A DNA stretch of 8,112 bases. Origin: an uncultured Eubacteriales bacterium (GTDB lineage: Bacteria > Bacillota > Clostridia > Oscillospirales > CAG-272). The first letter of the stretch is position 1; each line of letters begins with the position of its first letter. The notes under the pieces are model-generated. The model searched no databases and was not told the DNA's origin. It saw nothing but the letters and a program-made list of their open reading frames with translations. Below, one piece after another: positions 1-6,492 of this stretch. The stretch covers positions 1 through 8,112 of the forward strand of contig CAKTAA010000096.1 in NCBI GenBank assembly GCA_934526185.1. Reading direction: 5' to 3'. Both the position numbers and the translations under genes were made by a program.

Positions 1-48
1 AAGCTGAAACGCTCTGTTTTTAGGTATTCTAACGAAGAAGCACAGACA

Positions 49-78
49 AAAGAAGACTTTGCACGCAAAGTCTTCTTT
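49..78 (-). terminator. Rho-independent-type terminator at the end of the operon
   Basis: A perfect inverted repeat pairs 49-62 with 65-78 (arm AAAGAAGACTTTGC). In practice this is a 13-bp stem with a 4-base loop. On the minus strand the 3' arm ends in TCTTCTTTT, so the U-rich run lies partly inside the stem. It starts 42 bases past the stop codon of the TIM-barrel gene, where the operon transcript should end. The stem is nearly symmetric, so it could also stop transcription entering from the left on the plus strand. Confidence 0.85.
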
Positions 79-120
79 CAGAGAGGTAAAATCTATATGT
101 ATATGTTATCTTCCGATTGT

Positions 121-972
121 TCAGATGCCGCGGCACCATTTCAGATATCTTAAAGCGTGTTTCTGACCCGCTACTTCCAAATCGCCGTTGAAAATGTCAT
201 CATGGAAACCTTCAACGCAAAGATCACCCGAAAAATTGTGCCGATAGAGCACATCGAAAATCGCACGCCAATCTGTATCGCCATATCCCGGCGTTCTGGG
301 AATTGCAAACTGTGATGCACCGGATACACCGTATTTTTTGACTTTATTCCAATCAATATTGGCATCTTTACCGTGAAGGTGATACACACGTCCGATCCAT
401 TCTTCCAGCTGGGGCACAGGATCAATCAGTTGTACCATTTGGTGTGCAGGCTCCCATTCCAATCCGATGGCCGGACTGTCAACAGCATCAAACATCATTT
501 GCCATGCACGCGGATTAAAGCCGATGTTGTATGTTGCTCTGCGCCATGTTCCGCCCATTGTGCAGTTCTCAATAGAAAGACGTACGCCATTCGCCTCGGC
601 GCGTTTAGCCAGCTCACCGAAAACTTTTTTATAAACCGGAATAGCTTCTTCCACCGGACGACTGTAAAGTGCACCTGCAAAGGTGGTCACCATATTCGTA
701 TTAAAGAGATGCGCACCGTCAATAAATTTCTCCAAAATATGCAGTTGCTCCTCGTTTTCAAGCGGATTGCAGTAATAACCAATCGAAGAAATTTCCGGCA
801 TTTCACCGTCCACTGCGGCTTTTACGCGTTCGGCAAATGCCGCTAAGCTCTCATCCGGAAATTCCATGTGGAAATTTAAAGCAAAGCACTCAAAGCCGCT
901 TTTTATAAACTCCGGCAGCAGGTCATGTACTCTGTCTCCGGGAACAATTGTACCAATGCGAACTTGATTCAT
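121..972 (-). CDS. Sugar phosphate isomerase/epimerase-like TIM-barrel protein (AP endonuclease family 2 / xylose isomerase-like fold)
   Basis: This 283-residue protein has the size and layout of the xylose isomerase-like TIM-barrel family (AP_endonuc_2, COG1082 type), whose members isomerise, epimerise or dehydrate sugars and polyols with a divalent metal. The strand-end motifs that usually carry the metal ligands are visible: SIENC (Glu135), LEWEPAH (Glu172, Glu174, His177), YHLHGKD (His198, His200, Lys202) and CVEGFHD (Glu254, His257). The ligand set Glu135/Glu174/His200/Glu254 is inferred by analogy. There is no signal peptide, so it is cytoplasmic. The ATG is preceded by AGGAG at 982-986 with a 9-base spacer. 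It starts 29 bases after the ytcP-type permease and is the last gene before the terminator. As the only enzyme in the operon it probably acts on the imported sugar or a product of it. The exact reaction and substrate cannot be assigned. Confidence 0.85.
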   Translation of the reverse strand: MNQVRIGTIVPGDRVHDLLPEFIKSGFECFALNFHMEFPDESLAAFAERVKAAVDGEMPEISSIGYYCNPLENEEQLHILEKFIDGAHLFNTNMVTTFAGALYSRPVEEAIPVYKKVFGELAKRAEANGVRLSIENCTMGGTWRRATYNIGFNPRAWQMMFDAVDSPAIGLEWEPAHQMVQLIDPVPQLEEWIGRVYHLHGKDANIDWNKVKKYGVSGASQFAIPRTPGYGDTDWRAIFDVLYRHNFSGDLCVEGFHDDIFNGDLEVAGQKHALRYLKWCRGI

Positions 973-1001
973 TTTGCACTACTCCTTTTCTATGTTCTTC
1001 A

Positions 1002-1883
1002 TTACCCTTTTACGGAACCAATCGTTATGCCTGTGACGAAATATTTCTGCAAAAACGGATAGATACACAATAACGGCACCGTAGAAACAACAATTTTAGC
1101 TGCATTAAAAGTTCTGTTTGAAATCTGTGAAAGCTTTTGCAGCCTTTCCGGATCCGTAATGGTGGTAGTGTCCACCGTAAGCTGGCGGATATAGGTCTGC
1201 AGCGGGTAATTCTCGGCTGCCTGAATATAAAGAAGACCCTGAAAGTAATCATTCCAATGACCGACAATACTGAACAAGCCTACTGTAGCCAGCGACGGCA
1301 GCGAGATCGGCAAGAAAATTTTGAATAAAATCGTCCACTGCCCCGCACCGTCAATAATTGCAGCTTCTTCAAGCGCATCCGGTGTACCTTTGAAAAAATT
1401 CATGAGAATGATAACGTTGAAAACCGGAACGGCCGTAGGCAGAATCAACGCCCAAATAGAATTGACAAGGCCGAGATTCTGCACAACAAGATAAATCGGA
1501 ATCGTACCGCCGGAAAAAAGCATAGTGAAAAGCAGGAACTTCATGTAAATCGGCTGTGCTTTGAAGCGGGACTTAGGCTTTGAAAGCGGGTAAGCCATCA
1601 AAATTGTAAGCAGAACATTCAGCGATGCACCCAAAACAACACGCAGCACCGAAATGCCGAAAGAACGCCAGAACTGTGCATCTGCGAGCAGCTTTGTGTA
1701 AGACTCCAAGGTCGGATTAACAGGATAAATTCCGACAATATTTGCAGAAGCCGCTGTGCTGGAGCTAAACGATATAGCTACCATATTCAGCAGCGGCAGC
1801 AAACAGATGAGTGCCATTGCAATTACAAGCACCCATATAACCGCCTGTGAAATACGGCTTCCGAGTGTTTTAGAAGTAATCAT
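1002..1883 (-). CDS. ytcP: Carbohydrate ABC transporter permease, YtcP type (CUT1 family, MalG-like)
   Basis: This is an inner-membrane permease subunit of a carbohydrate importer. With the start chosen here it has 293 residues, typical of YtcP proteins. About six hydrophobic segments are visible, the first at about 12-36. The cytoplasmic EAA loop that docks on the ATPase is clear at 173-190 (EEAAIIDGAG, then FKIFLP). The C-terminus, YFVTGITIGSVKG, is characteristic of the family. The reading frame is open back to an ATG at 1955, but that would overlap the upstream permease by 53 bases and add 24 atypical residues. ATG 1892 lies directly against the Shine-Dalgarno. ATG 1883 has AAAGGA nine bases upstream and starts MITSKTLGSR, so it is preferred. 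The gene starts 19 bases after the lplB-type stop, which fits co-translation as a heterodimer partner. The symbol is a family-level assignment. Confidence 0.93.
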   Translation of the reverse strand: MITSKTLGSRISQAVIWVLVIAMALICLLPLLNMVAISFSSSTAASANIVGIYPVNPTLESYTKLLADAQFWRSFGISVLRVVLGASLNVLLTILMAYPLSKPKSRFKAQPIYMKFLLFTMLFSGGTIPIYLVVQNLGLVNSIWALILPTAVPVFNVIILMNFFKGTPDALEEAAIIDGAGQWTILFKIFLPISLPSLATVGLFSIVGHWNDYFQGLLYIQAAENYPLQTYIRQLTVDTTTITDPERLQKLSQISNRTFNAAKIVVSTVPLLCIYPFLQKYFVTGITIGSVKG

Positions 1884-1902
1884 ATTTGCCATTCCTTTCC
1901 GC

Positions 1903-2799
1903 TTAGAACACACTGATTTTTGCAAATCGATCCGCAAGCGTGTTAAAGCCGACAATGAGGATAAAGCTTACTGCAGATTTCATAAGGCCGACAGCCGTGC
2001 CCAAGCTGTACTGCCTCTGTACCAGACCAACGCGGTAAACATATGTATCGATAATGTCGCCGGTTTGATAGACAAACGGATTATACAGGTTATAAATTTG
2101 ATCGAACCCGGCACTTAAAATACTGCTCATATTCAAAATGCACATAAGCATAATCGTAGGCAAAATAGAAGGAAGCGTGATGTGCAGTGTTTGCTTCCAA
2201 CGACTTGCGCCGTCAATACTTGCAGCCTCGTATAAACCGGTGTCAATGCCGGTCAGTGCTGCAAGGTAAATGATGGAATTGTATCCAAATTCTTTCCAGA
2301 CATCCGTTGCAATGATCACCGGACGGAACCAGGTGTTGCTGCCGAGAAAAAGGATCGGCTTTACACCAAAGACCCCGAGGAACTGATTGATAGGTCCCTC
2401 AAAAGAGAACATATTAATGACGACCGTTGACAGGACTACCCATGAAAGAAAGTGCGGAAGATAGACAATTGTCTGCACACATCGTTTGATAGAACGCACT
2501 CTGATTTCGTTCAGCAGCAAAGCAAAAAGCACTGCAATGATCATATTGAAAATAATTTTTCCTATAGCGATAATTAACGTATTCGCAAAGATTTGTCGGC
2601 TATCCGGCAGTGCAAACATGAATTTGAAATATTTGAGACCGACGAAAGATGACCCTAATATACCTTTTGCGGGAACAAAATCCTGAAAGGCCATGACGAT
2701 ACCGAACATAGGTGCAACAGAGAATATCAACAAAAGCACTACGCCCGGTAACAGCATACTGTGAAAAGCCAATTGGTTTTTCCAATTTTTCACAACCAA
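1903..2799 (-). CDS. lplB: Carbohydrate ABC transporter permease, LplB type (CUT1 family, MalF-like)
   Basis: This is the second membrane subunit of the importer, 298 residues long, the usual size for LplB/YteP permeases. The N-terminus carries a short basic stretch, then a hydrophobic helix at about 14-38 (LLPGVVLLLIFSVAPMFG). A family-typical stretch, FQDFVPAKG followed by FVGLKYFKFMF, comes next. The EAA motif is intact at 191-210 (EAASIDGASRW, then ITLP). There are about six hydrophobic segments in all. No ATG fits. The likely start is TTG at 2799, with a perfect AAGGAG at 2806-2811 and a 6-base spacer. GTG at 2793 is the alternative, with a 12-base spacer. The gene lies 65 bases after the lipoprotein stop and beyond a hairpin that probably lowers its expression. 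The symbol is a family-level assignment. Confidence 0.93.
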   Translation of the reverse strand: MVVKNWKNQLAFHSMLLPGVVLLLIFSVAPMFGIVMAFQDFVPAKGILGSSFVGLKYFKFMFALPDSRQIFANTLIIAIGKIIFNMIIAVLFALLLNEIRVRSIKRCVQTIVYLPHFLSWVVLSTVVINMFSFEGPINQFLGVFGVKPILFLGSNTWFRPVIIATDVWKEFGYNSIIYLAALTGIDTGLYEAASIDGASRWKQTLHITLPSILPTIMLMCILNMSSILSAGFDQIYNLYNPFVYQTGDIIDTYVYRVGLVQRQYSLGTAVGLMKSAVSFILIVGFNTLADRFAKISVF

Positions 2800-2824
2800 C
2801 TCACGCTCCTTGTTTGATAAAATA

Positions 2825-2853
2825 TGAGCTGTCCCTTTGTAAGAGACAGCTCA
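2825..2853 (-). terminator. Intercistronic hairpin, likely partial terminator or mRNA 3'-end stabiliser
   Basis: A 9-bp perfect inverted repeat, TGAGCTGTC/GACAGCTCA, pairs 2825-2833 with 2845-2853. The inside also pairs. On the minus-strand RNA a U-G wobble plus three further pairs (CUU/AAG) extend the stem to 13 bp with an ACA loop, while the plus-strand version has an A-C mismatch there. The hairpin therefore favours minus-strand transcripts. It begins 11 bases after the lipoprotein stop codon and is followed by UAUUUUAUC, a weak U-tract. Such hairpins between binding-protein and permease genes commonly cause partial termination or protect the upstream mRNA, giving more binding protein than permease. 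That role is inferred here. Confidence 0.65.
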
Positions 2854-2864
2854 CGATACAAATC

Positions 2865-4604
2865 TTACTTAATTGCTTCCGCAACCTCCTGCGTAATTAC
2901 ATCGCCGCCGGCGGTTTTCCATGTGGATGCAAATTCGTCAAAATACTCCACAGGCTTTTCACCTGTTACAATCTTCAGCATAGTCTCAGATTCTATTTTA
3001 GAGAGGCTCTCCCACATGGTCTGCATAGAAGATGTAACGCCATAGAACACAGGATAAACTGTATCCGATTCGGTCTCCTCCATTACTTCACCTGCTACGA
3101 AACGACCGTAATACTGAGTCGCCTCTACGTGCGAGATATTTTCCCAATCATCGGAATCCATTTTTTCAATCATCGACTTGCAATACTCTCCGCAAGTGAT
3201 AATCCAAGGGAACGTATCGACTTCTTTGCCGTCAACATATGCTTTAATGTCATCCGTTGCACGGTAGATTGCATCAAAATAGTCAAAGTTGATGCCGACC
3301 GGGCCCAGCGAACGCGAATAGATGTAGCCACCGTACGGATCTTCGAACTCAAGGCAGTCTTCATCGTTCTTATGCTCACTGAAGCGCGTATAATCATAAG
3401 TGTAGTTTAAGAGCTTCACAACGAGTTCGGGATGTTCGTAACCCTTTCTGACAACAAGATAGCCTTCGCACGGATTATTTGCAAACGTCTTCACCTTACC
3501 GTCATCACCGACAGGCACAACATACGGTGTCCATCTTGCATCACGGTTAATGGTGTGCGTCTGACCGATCCAATTGGAGGTCCACCACGGACCGTATACT
3601 GCACCGCACTGGCCATTGATTACGAGCGACTGGCTGTCTTCCTGATTTCTTACCGCCATCTGCGGGTCAATAAGACCTTCCTGATACCAATTCGCAAGAA
3701 CCTGTAAAGCATCTTTCATTTCCGGCTGCACAGAACCGTAAACGACCTGCCCATCTTTCTCAATCCACTGACCGGGAGTCGCACCGAACGCCGCAAACAC
3801 ATTGTTGGCATACATCGGAGAACCACCGTATTTTCCGTAGATCCCATTAGAGAGAATCATGCCGATCGTATCATTCGTGCCGTTGCCGTCCGGGTCATTT
3901 TCAACGAATGCTTTAAGAATTGCTTCCACATCTTCCAACGATTTCGGCGCTTCCAGATTCAGCTTATCCATCCAGTCCTGACGCAGCCACAGCAGTTCGG
4001 CGCCGGTATCGATCGTCGTGCCCGGCAACGCCATCAAGCGGCCGTCCACACTGGCACCGTTCAGGCAGCGACCATCATAGGAATCATACAAGTCCTTTGT
4101 AATGTCGCTGGCCACAGTTTCATACACATCTGTTAAATCGGCAATAAGGTCATTTTCTGCAAGCTGCTTGACCGTAGTGTAATCACTGACGCACATGATA
4201 TCCGGAATTTCACCGCTTACAAGTGCCATGGACACCTGCTGATCGTATGCTTCGCCCGACGCCGCAGAAAATGCAAGCTTCATTTTGGCATTTAAATGCT
4301 TCTCGTAAAAACGGGTACGAATATTGTTTTCTTCGTTGTCACCTTCATATTCCGTTCCGTCCAGACCGGAATAGGCTGCATCCGGTGCGGCTTTACCGAC
4401 CGTGTATGTGATGGTTTCCGGGTATGCCGCCCAAGGATCTGTCGCTGCCAAGGTCCAGCCATCATCTGCCGCACTGCTTTCCGTACCGCTTGCGGAGGAA
4501 TTTTCTTTTCCTGTATCGCTTGCAGAACTGCCGGGTGCCGCACTGCATCCGGTCAGCATTAAGACTGCAAGGCAAGCACTTAATACTTTCTTCCAGCTTT
4601 TCAT
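2865..4604 (-). CDS. Extracellular solute-binding lipoprotein of a carbohydrate ABC transporter (LipO/YtcQ type, family 1)
   Basis: This is the substrate-capturing subunit, anchored on the outer face of the membrane. The 579-residue product starts with a lipoprotein signal peptide: MKSWKK, a hydrophobic core, then the lipobox LTGC, so Cys20 should be lipidated. Residues 21-50 are a low-complexity Ser/Ala/Gly linker. The rest is a long type-1 solute-binding fold. The large size, the WLRQDWMDKL segment, the DPDGNGTNDT acidic loop and the pairing with LplB/YtcP permeases place it in the LipO/YtcQ group, which runs longer than MalE. ATG 4604 is the first start in frame because a stop lies just upstream. 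The nearest Shine-Dalgarno, AGGGAG at 4619-4624, is 14 bases away, unusually far. A promoter at 4698-4726 serves this gene. The substrate is probably an oligosaccharide, but it cannot be specified. Confidence 0.93.
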   Translation of the reverse strand: MKSWKKVLSACLAVLMLTGCSAAPGSSASDTGKENSSASGTESSAADDGWTLAATDPWAAYPETITYTVGKAAPDAAYSGLDGTEYEGDNEENNIRTRFYEKHLNAKMKLAFSAASGEAYDQQVSMALVSGEIPDIMCVSDYTTVKQLAENDLIADLTDVYETVASDITKDLYDSYDGRCLNGASVDGRLMALPGTTIDTGAELLWLRQDWMDKLNLEAPKSLEDVEAILKAFVENDPDGNGTNDTIGMILSNGIYGKYGGSPMYANNVFAAFGATPGQWIEKDGQVVYGSVQPEMKDALQVLANWYQEGLIDPQMAVRNQEDSQSLVINGQCGAVYGPWWTSNWIGQTHTINRDARWTPYVVPVGDDGKVKTFANNPCEGYLVVRKGYEHPELVVKLLNYTYDYTRFSEHKNDEDCLEFEDPYGGYIYSRSLGPVGINFDYFDAIYRATDDIKAYVDGKEVDTFPWIITCGEYCKSMIEKMDSDDWENISHVEATQYYGRFVAGEVMEETESDTVYPVFYGVTSSMQTMWESLSKIESETMLKIVTGEKPVEYFDEFASTWKTAGGDVITQEVAEAIK

Positions 4605-4645
4605 AACTGTTTGTTCAACTCCCTACATTTTATGGAAACAACCAT
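4601..4645 (-). CDS. Possible 14-codon leader peptide overlapping the lipoprotein start
   Basis: An ATG at 4645 opens a 14-codon frame (MVVSIKCRELNKQL). It ends in TGA at 4601-4603, overlapping the lipoprotein ATG at 4602-4604 as ATGA, the classic arrangement for translational coupling. The lipoprotein Shine-Dalgarno AGGGAG lies inside it as the codons AGG GAG. Ribosomes finishing this frame would be placed on the lipoprotein start, which could offset the 14-base Shine-Dalgarno spacing. Against it, its own ribosome site is poor (GGGG only two bases before the ATG), and a frame of this length can occur by chance. Confidence 0.25.
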   Translation of the reverse strand: MVVSIKCRELNKQL

Positions 4646-4646
4646 A
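4631..4646 (-). other. Small hairpin in the lipoprotein mRNA leader
   Basis: TATGG and CCATA pair across a 6-base loop (minus strand TATGGTTGTTTCCATA). It contains the start codon of the possible leader peptide and lies just upstream of the lipoprotein Shine-Dalgarno. A 5-bp stem is weak, so it is recorded as a possible modulator of leader-peptide initiation only. Confidence 0.25.
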
Positions 4647-4658
4647 GCCCCAGTTTTG

Positions 4659-4668
4659 CGATCGATCG
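4659..4668. promoter_or_regulatory. 10-bp palindrome in the lipoprotein leader, possible operator
   Basis: CGATCGATCG is a perfect palindrome centred on a CG step. It lies about 20-30 bases downstream of the expected transcription start, where a bound repressor could block elongation. LacI-family operators also have a central CG, but the flanks are not symmetric beyond the ten bases and the site does not match the catabolite-repression consensus. The same bases could pair in RNA. No regulator can be assigned. Confidence 0.25.
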
Positions 4669-4674
4669 TTGCAA

Positions 4675-4695
4675 TCCTTGTTTGCTTCCTTGTTT
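4675..4695 (-). repeat. 9-bp direct repeat at the expected transcription start
   Basis: On the minus strand AAACAAGGA occurs twice, at 4695-4687 and 4683-4675, separated by AGC (12-base period). The pair spans the predicted start of the lipoprotein transcript, from about -5 to +16. Each copy holds an AAGGA ribosome-site-like core but no start codon follows at a useful distance. It could be a protein-binding direct repeat or chance. The same nine bases also form the Shine-Dalgarno region of the lplB-type gene (2806-2814). Confidence 0.4.
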
Positions 4696-4697
4696 AA

Positions 4698-4726
4698 ATT
4701 GTACTATTTTCTTAAATCGGAGTAAA
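4698..4726 (-). promoter_or_regulatory. Sigma-A-type promoter for the lipoprotein-permease-isomerase operon
   Basis: On the minus strand a -35 box TTTACT (4726-4721) is followed by an optimal 17-base spacer and a -10 box TACAAT (4703-4698; five of six consensus bases). The expected start is near 4690, giving a leader of about 85 bases before the lipoprotein ATG. The weak -35 is typical of promoters needing an activator, which fits control by the AraC-type regulator encoded upstream. The promoter makes transport-gene transcription separable from that of the regulatory pair. Confidence 0.7.
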
Positions 4727-4742
4727 TGAAAATAATTTAAGA
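4710..4742. promoter_or_regulatory. 8-bp inverted repeat bracketing the -35 box, candidate regulator site
   Basis: TCTTAAAT at 4710-4717 and ATTTAAGA at 4735-4742 form a perfect 8-bp inverted repeat with a 17-base gap. The gap contains the -35 box, and one half-site lies in the promoter spacer. The half-sites are about 25 bp apart centre to centre, enough for two protein subunits. AraC-type regulators more often use direct repeats upstream of -35, so assignment to the local response regulator is a guess. The region is AT-rich, which raises the chance of coincidence. Confidence 0.35.
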
Positions 4743-4749
4743 TTTATGT

Positions 4750-6492
4750 TTATTTTTTCGTGTTTTGTGCAAAAAGGCACTTTTTGTCATCAATCGGCAA
4801 AACAAGTGTAACTTCTGTACCAACATGCGGCGCACTGTTAATTTTTATGCCATACGCTTTTCCGTAGTAAAGCTGTATGCGTTCATGTACATTTTTCAGT
4901 CCATATCCATTGGAATGTGTAGTCAGAATTTTTTCTATCTGCTTTTCCGTCATACCGCAGCCGTTATCCTTTACCGCAAAAACAAGTTTTTCCGACTCCT
5001 TTTGACAGCTGATTTCAATGCATCCATCCCGATTTTCTTCGGCATCGATACCATGCAGAAACGCATTTTCTACCACCGGCTGCAATATAAAGCACGGAAT
5101 CTGCAATTTTTTTAAATCCGGATTTACGCTGTACCGTACTTCTATCTTTTTATCGTGCATAATTTGCTGTAATTGAATGTAGGAGCACACATTTTTCAAT
5201 TCGTTTTCTACGCTGATCATATCGCTTCCGTGATTCAAAGCTGTACGGTAAAACGTGGAAAGAAGCTGTACCACTTCACAAATATCATCAGCTCCTCTCT
5301 CCATAGCTTTCCAGTTAATCACGGAGAGCGTATTATACAAAAAATGCAGATTCATTTGGCTGCGCAAGGCTTTCAGCTCAAACTCTCTTTCCATTTCTTC
5401 GCTTTCACCAATCTCTCGCATCAATTTTTTTATACTGTGAATCATCTCGCCAAAAGCATTTGTCAGCACTCCGATTTCATCTTTGGAGTCACTGTAGACC
5501 GTAATCTGCAGTTGATTGCCGCTGCCGACCATATTCCGCATATTCTCTGTCAGTCTTTCAATTTGCTTGACCATATTACCCATAAAAAGCCAACAAATAA
5601 AAATAGAGAGCAAGAGCATCGCCATAATCGTTCCCATATAGTACCAAACCATTTTTTCCGCATATCCGGACTCTATGCGGGTATCCTGATAAAATAAAAT
5701 TGTCCACGGCTGCGCTTGCAGCGGTACAGACAAAACGCTGACACCCGCTTTTTGGGCTTCCTTTGTGTTATTTTGAAAGCGGAGAATGTCCTCTATCCCC
5801 AACGACTTAAGATTTGCGGATGATTTTTTAAACAAGATATTACCCGTATCGTTTTCAAGGATATAGAATCCGAAATCTTCATCTGCAATATCCAAAAGCG
5901 GTTGGAACAGCGCTTTCGAATCGGGCTTTAAGTACAGAATATTCGGACGATTTTCACCACGCAGATTTACAATTTTCTGTGCCAAAAACACATCGGAATT
6001 ATTGTCGGAAAACCAATGCGGATACCCGTCTGCCATTACGGTATCTTTCCACGCAGATGACTGTATCCGTTCAATCGGAAGCAGATAATCTTCCACCGGA
6101 ACCTCGGAAGCCTCACTGTAAAATAAGATTTTGTCCGTATCCGGATTATACAGCTCTACGCTGCGTACCACGGCGTCAAGCTGTACCACAAGCTTTTCAT
6201 ACATATCATAGTAACCGGTATATTCTGCATTCAGCGCTTGTATAACGGTGGAATTGAATACTAATGAACGCAGCGTACTTTCCTGCCGTGCGAGCTTTGC
6301 ATCCAGTTCGCTTCCTGCCTGTTGAAGGGTAGCTCGAGTGTTGTCTTGTCTGCGCTGTTCGGATTCATTTTGAACACGTGCAAACGAAAAGCCTCCAAAA
6401 AACAGGACCGGAACAGCGCAAATAAAAATATATGTAAGTATCAATTTATAACGGAATTTCATATCTCGAAACAGGCGCAAAATACGTTTCAT
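4750..6492 (-). CDS. YesM-type sensor histidine kinase (HAMP, His_kinase, HATPase_c)
   Basis: This membrane sensor kinase of 580 residues has the family's standard architecture. A basic N-terminus and first membrane helix (about 14-36) are followed by an extracellular sensing region of about 240 residues (to about 279). A second helix (281-304), a HAMP linker (about 305-357), the His_kinase dimerisation/phosphoacceptor segment and the ATPase domain follow. His383 sits in NLHFLYN. The usual motif in this family is NPHFLYN, so proline is replaced by leucine (codon CTG at 5347-5349). The ATP site is intact: N-box VENAFLHG (Asn476), G1 DNGCGM (509-514) and G2 GYGLKNV (529-535). The ATG overlaps the response-regulator stop by ATGA, with AAGGAA just upstream, so the two are translationally coupled. 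It should phosphorylate the adjacent regulator in response to an extracellular carbohydrate-related signal. The ligand is unknown. Confidence 0.95.
   Translation of the reverse strand: MKRILRLFRDMKFRYKLILTYIFICAVPVLFFGGFSFARVQNESEQRRQDNTRATLQQAGSELDAKLARQESTLRSLVFNSTVIQALNAEYTGYYDMYEKLVVQLDAVVRSVELYNPDTDKILFYSEASEVPVEDYLLPIERIQSSAWKDTVMADGYPHWFSDNNSDVFLAQKIVNLRGENRPNILYLKPDSKALFQPLLDIADEDFGFYILENDTGNILFKKSSANLKSLGIEDILRFQNNTKEAQKAGVSVLSVPLQAQPWTILFYQDTRIESGYAEKMVWYYMGTIMAMLLLSIFICWLFMGNMVKQIERLTENMRNMVGSGNQLQITVYSDSKDEIGVLTNAFGEMIHSIKKLMREIGESEEMEREFELKALRSQMNLHFLYNTLSVINWKAMERGADDICEVVQLLSTFYRTALNHGSDMISVENELKNVCSYIQLQQIMHDKKIEVRYSVNPDLKKLQIPCFILQPVVENAFLHGIDAEENRDGCIEISCQKESEKLVFAVKDNGCGMTEKQIEKILTTHSNGYGLKNVHERIQLYYGKAYGIKINSAPHVGTEVTLVLPIDDKKCLFAQNTKK

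Noticed and set aside
373..846. Plus-strand open frame of 157 codons inside the TIM-barrel gene
   Set aside because: It is the shadow of a conserved coding region. The Cys/His-rich translation looks spurious and there is no ribosome site.
1884..1955. Upstream extension of the ytcP-type permease to ATG 1955
   Set aside because: It would overlap the previous gene by 53 bases and add a basic segment not typical of the family. ATG 1883 has a well-spaced ribosome site.
2712..3410. Long plus-strand open frame of 232 codons
   Set aside because: It is antisense to the lipoprotein and lplB-type genes, has no Shine-Dalgarno, no recognisable domain and a skewed composition, and crosses the intercistronic hairpin.
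4656..4674. Catabolite response element around TTGCAACGATCGATCGCAA
   Set aside because: The spacing between the TGNAA part and the CG centre is one base short of the consensus, and the right half does not match.
4605..4690. Riboswitch in the lipoprotein leader
   Set aside because: The leader is only about 85 bases and shows no multi-stem core of a known class, only short local inverted repeats.
4710..4742. Terminator after the kinase gene
   Set aside because: The 8-bp AT-rich arms are separated by 17 bases and no U-tract follows, so the hairpin would be weak. The element fits better as a promoter-flanking repeat.
5173..5697. Plus-strand open frame of 174 codons inside the kinase gene
   Set aside because: It is antisense to the HAMP and catalytic region of a well-supported kinase, with a His/Ser/Phe-rich composition and no family resemblance.
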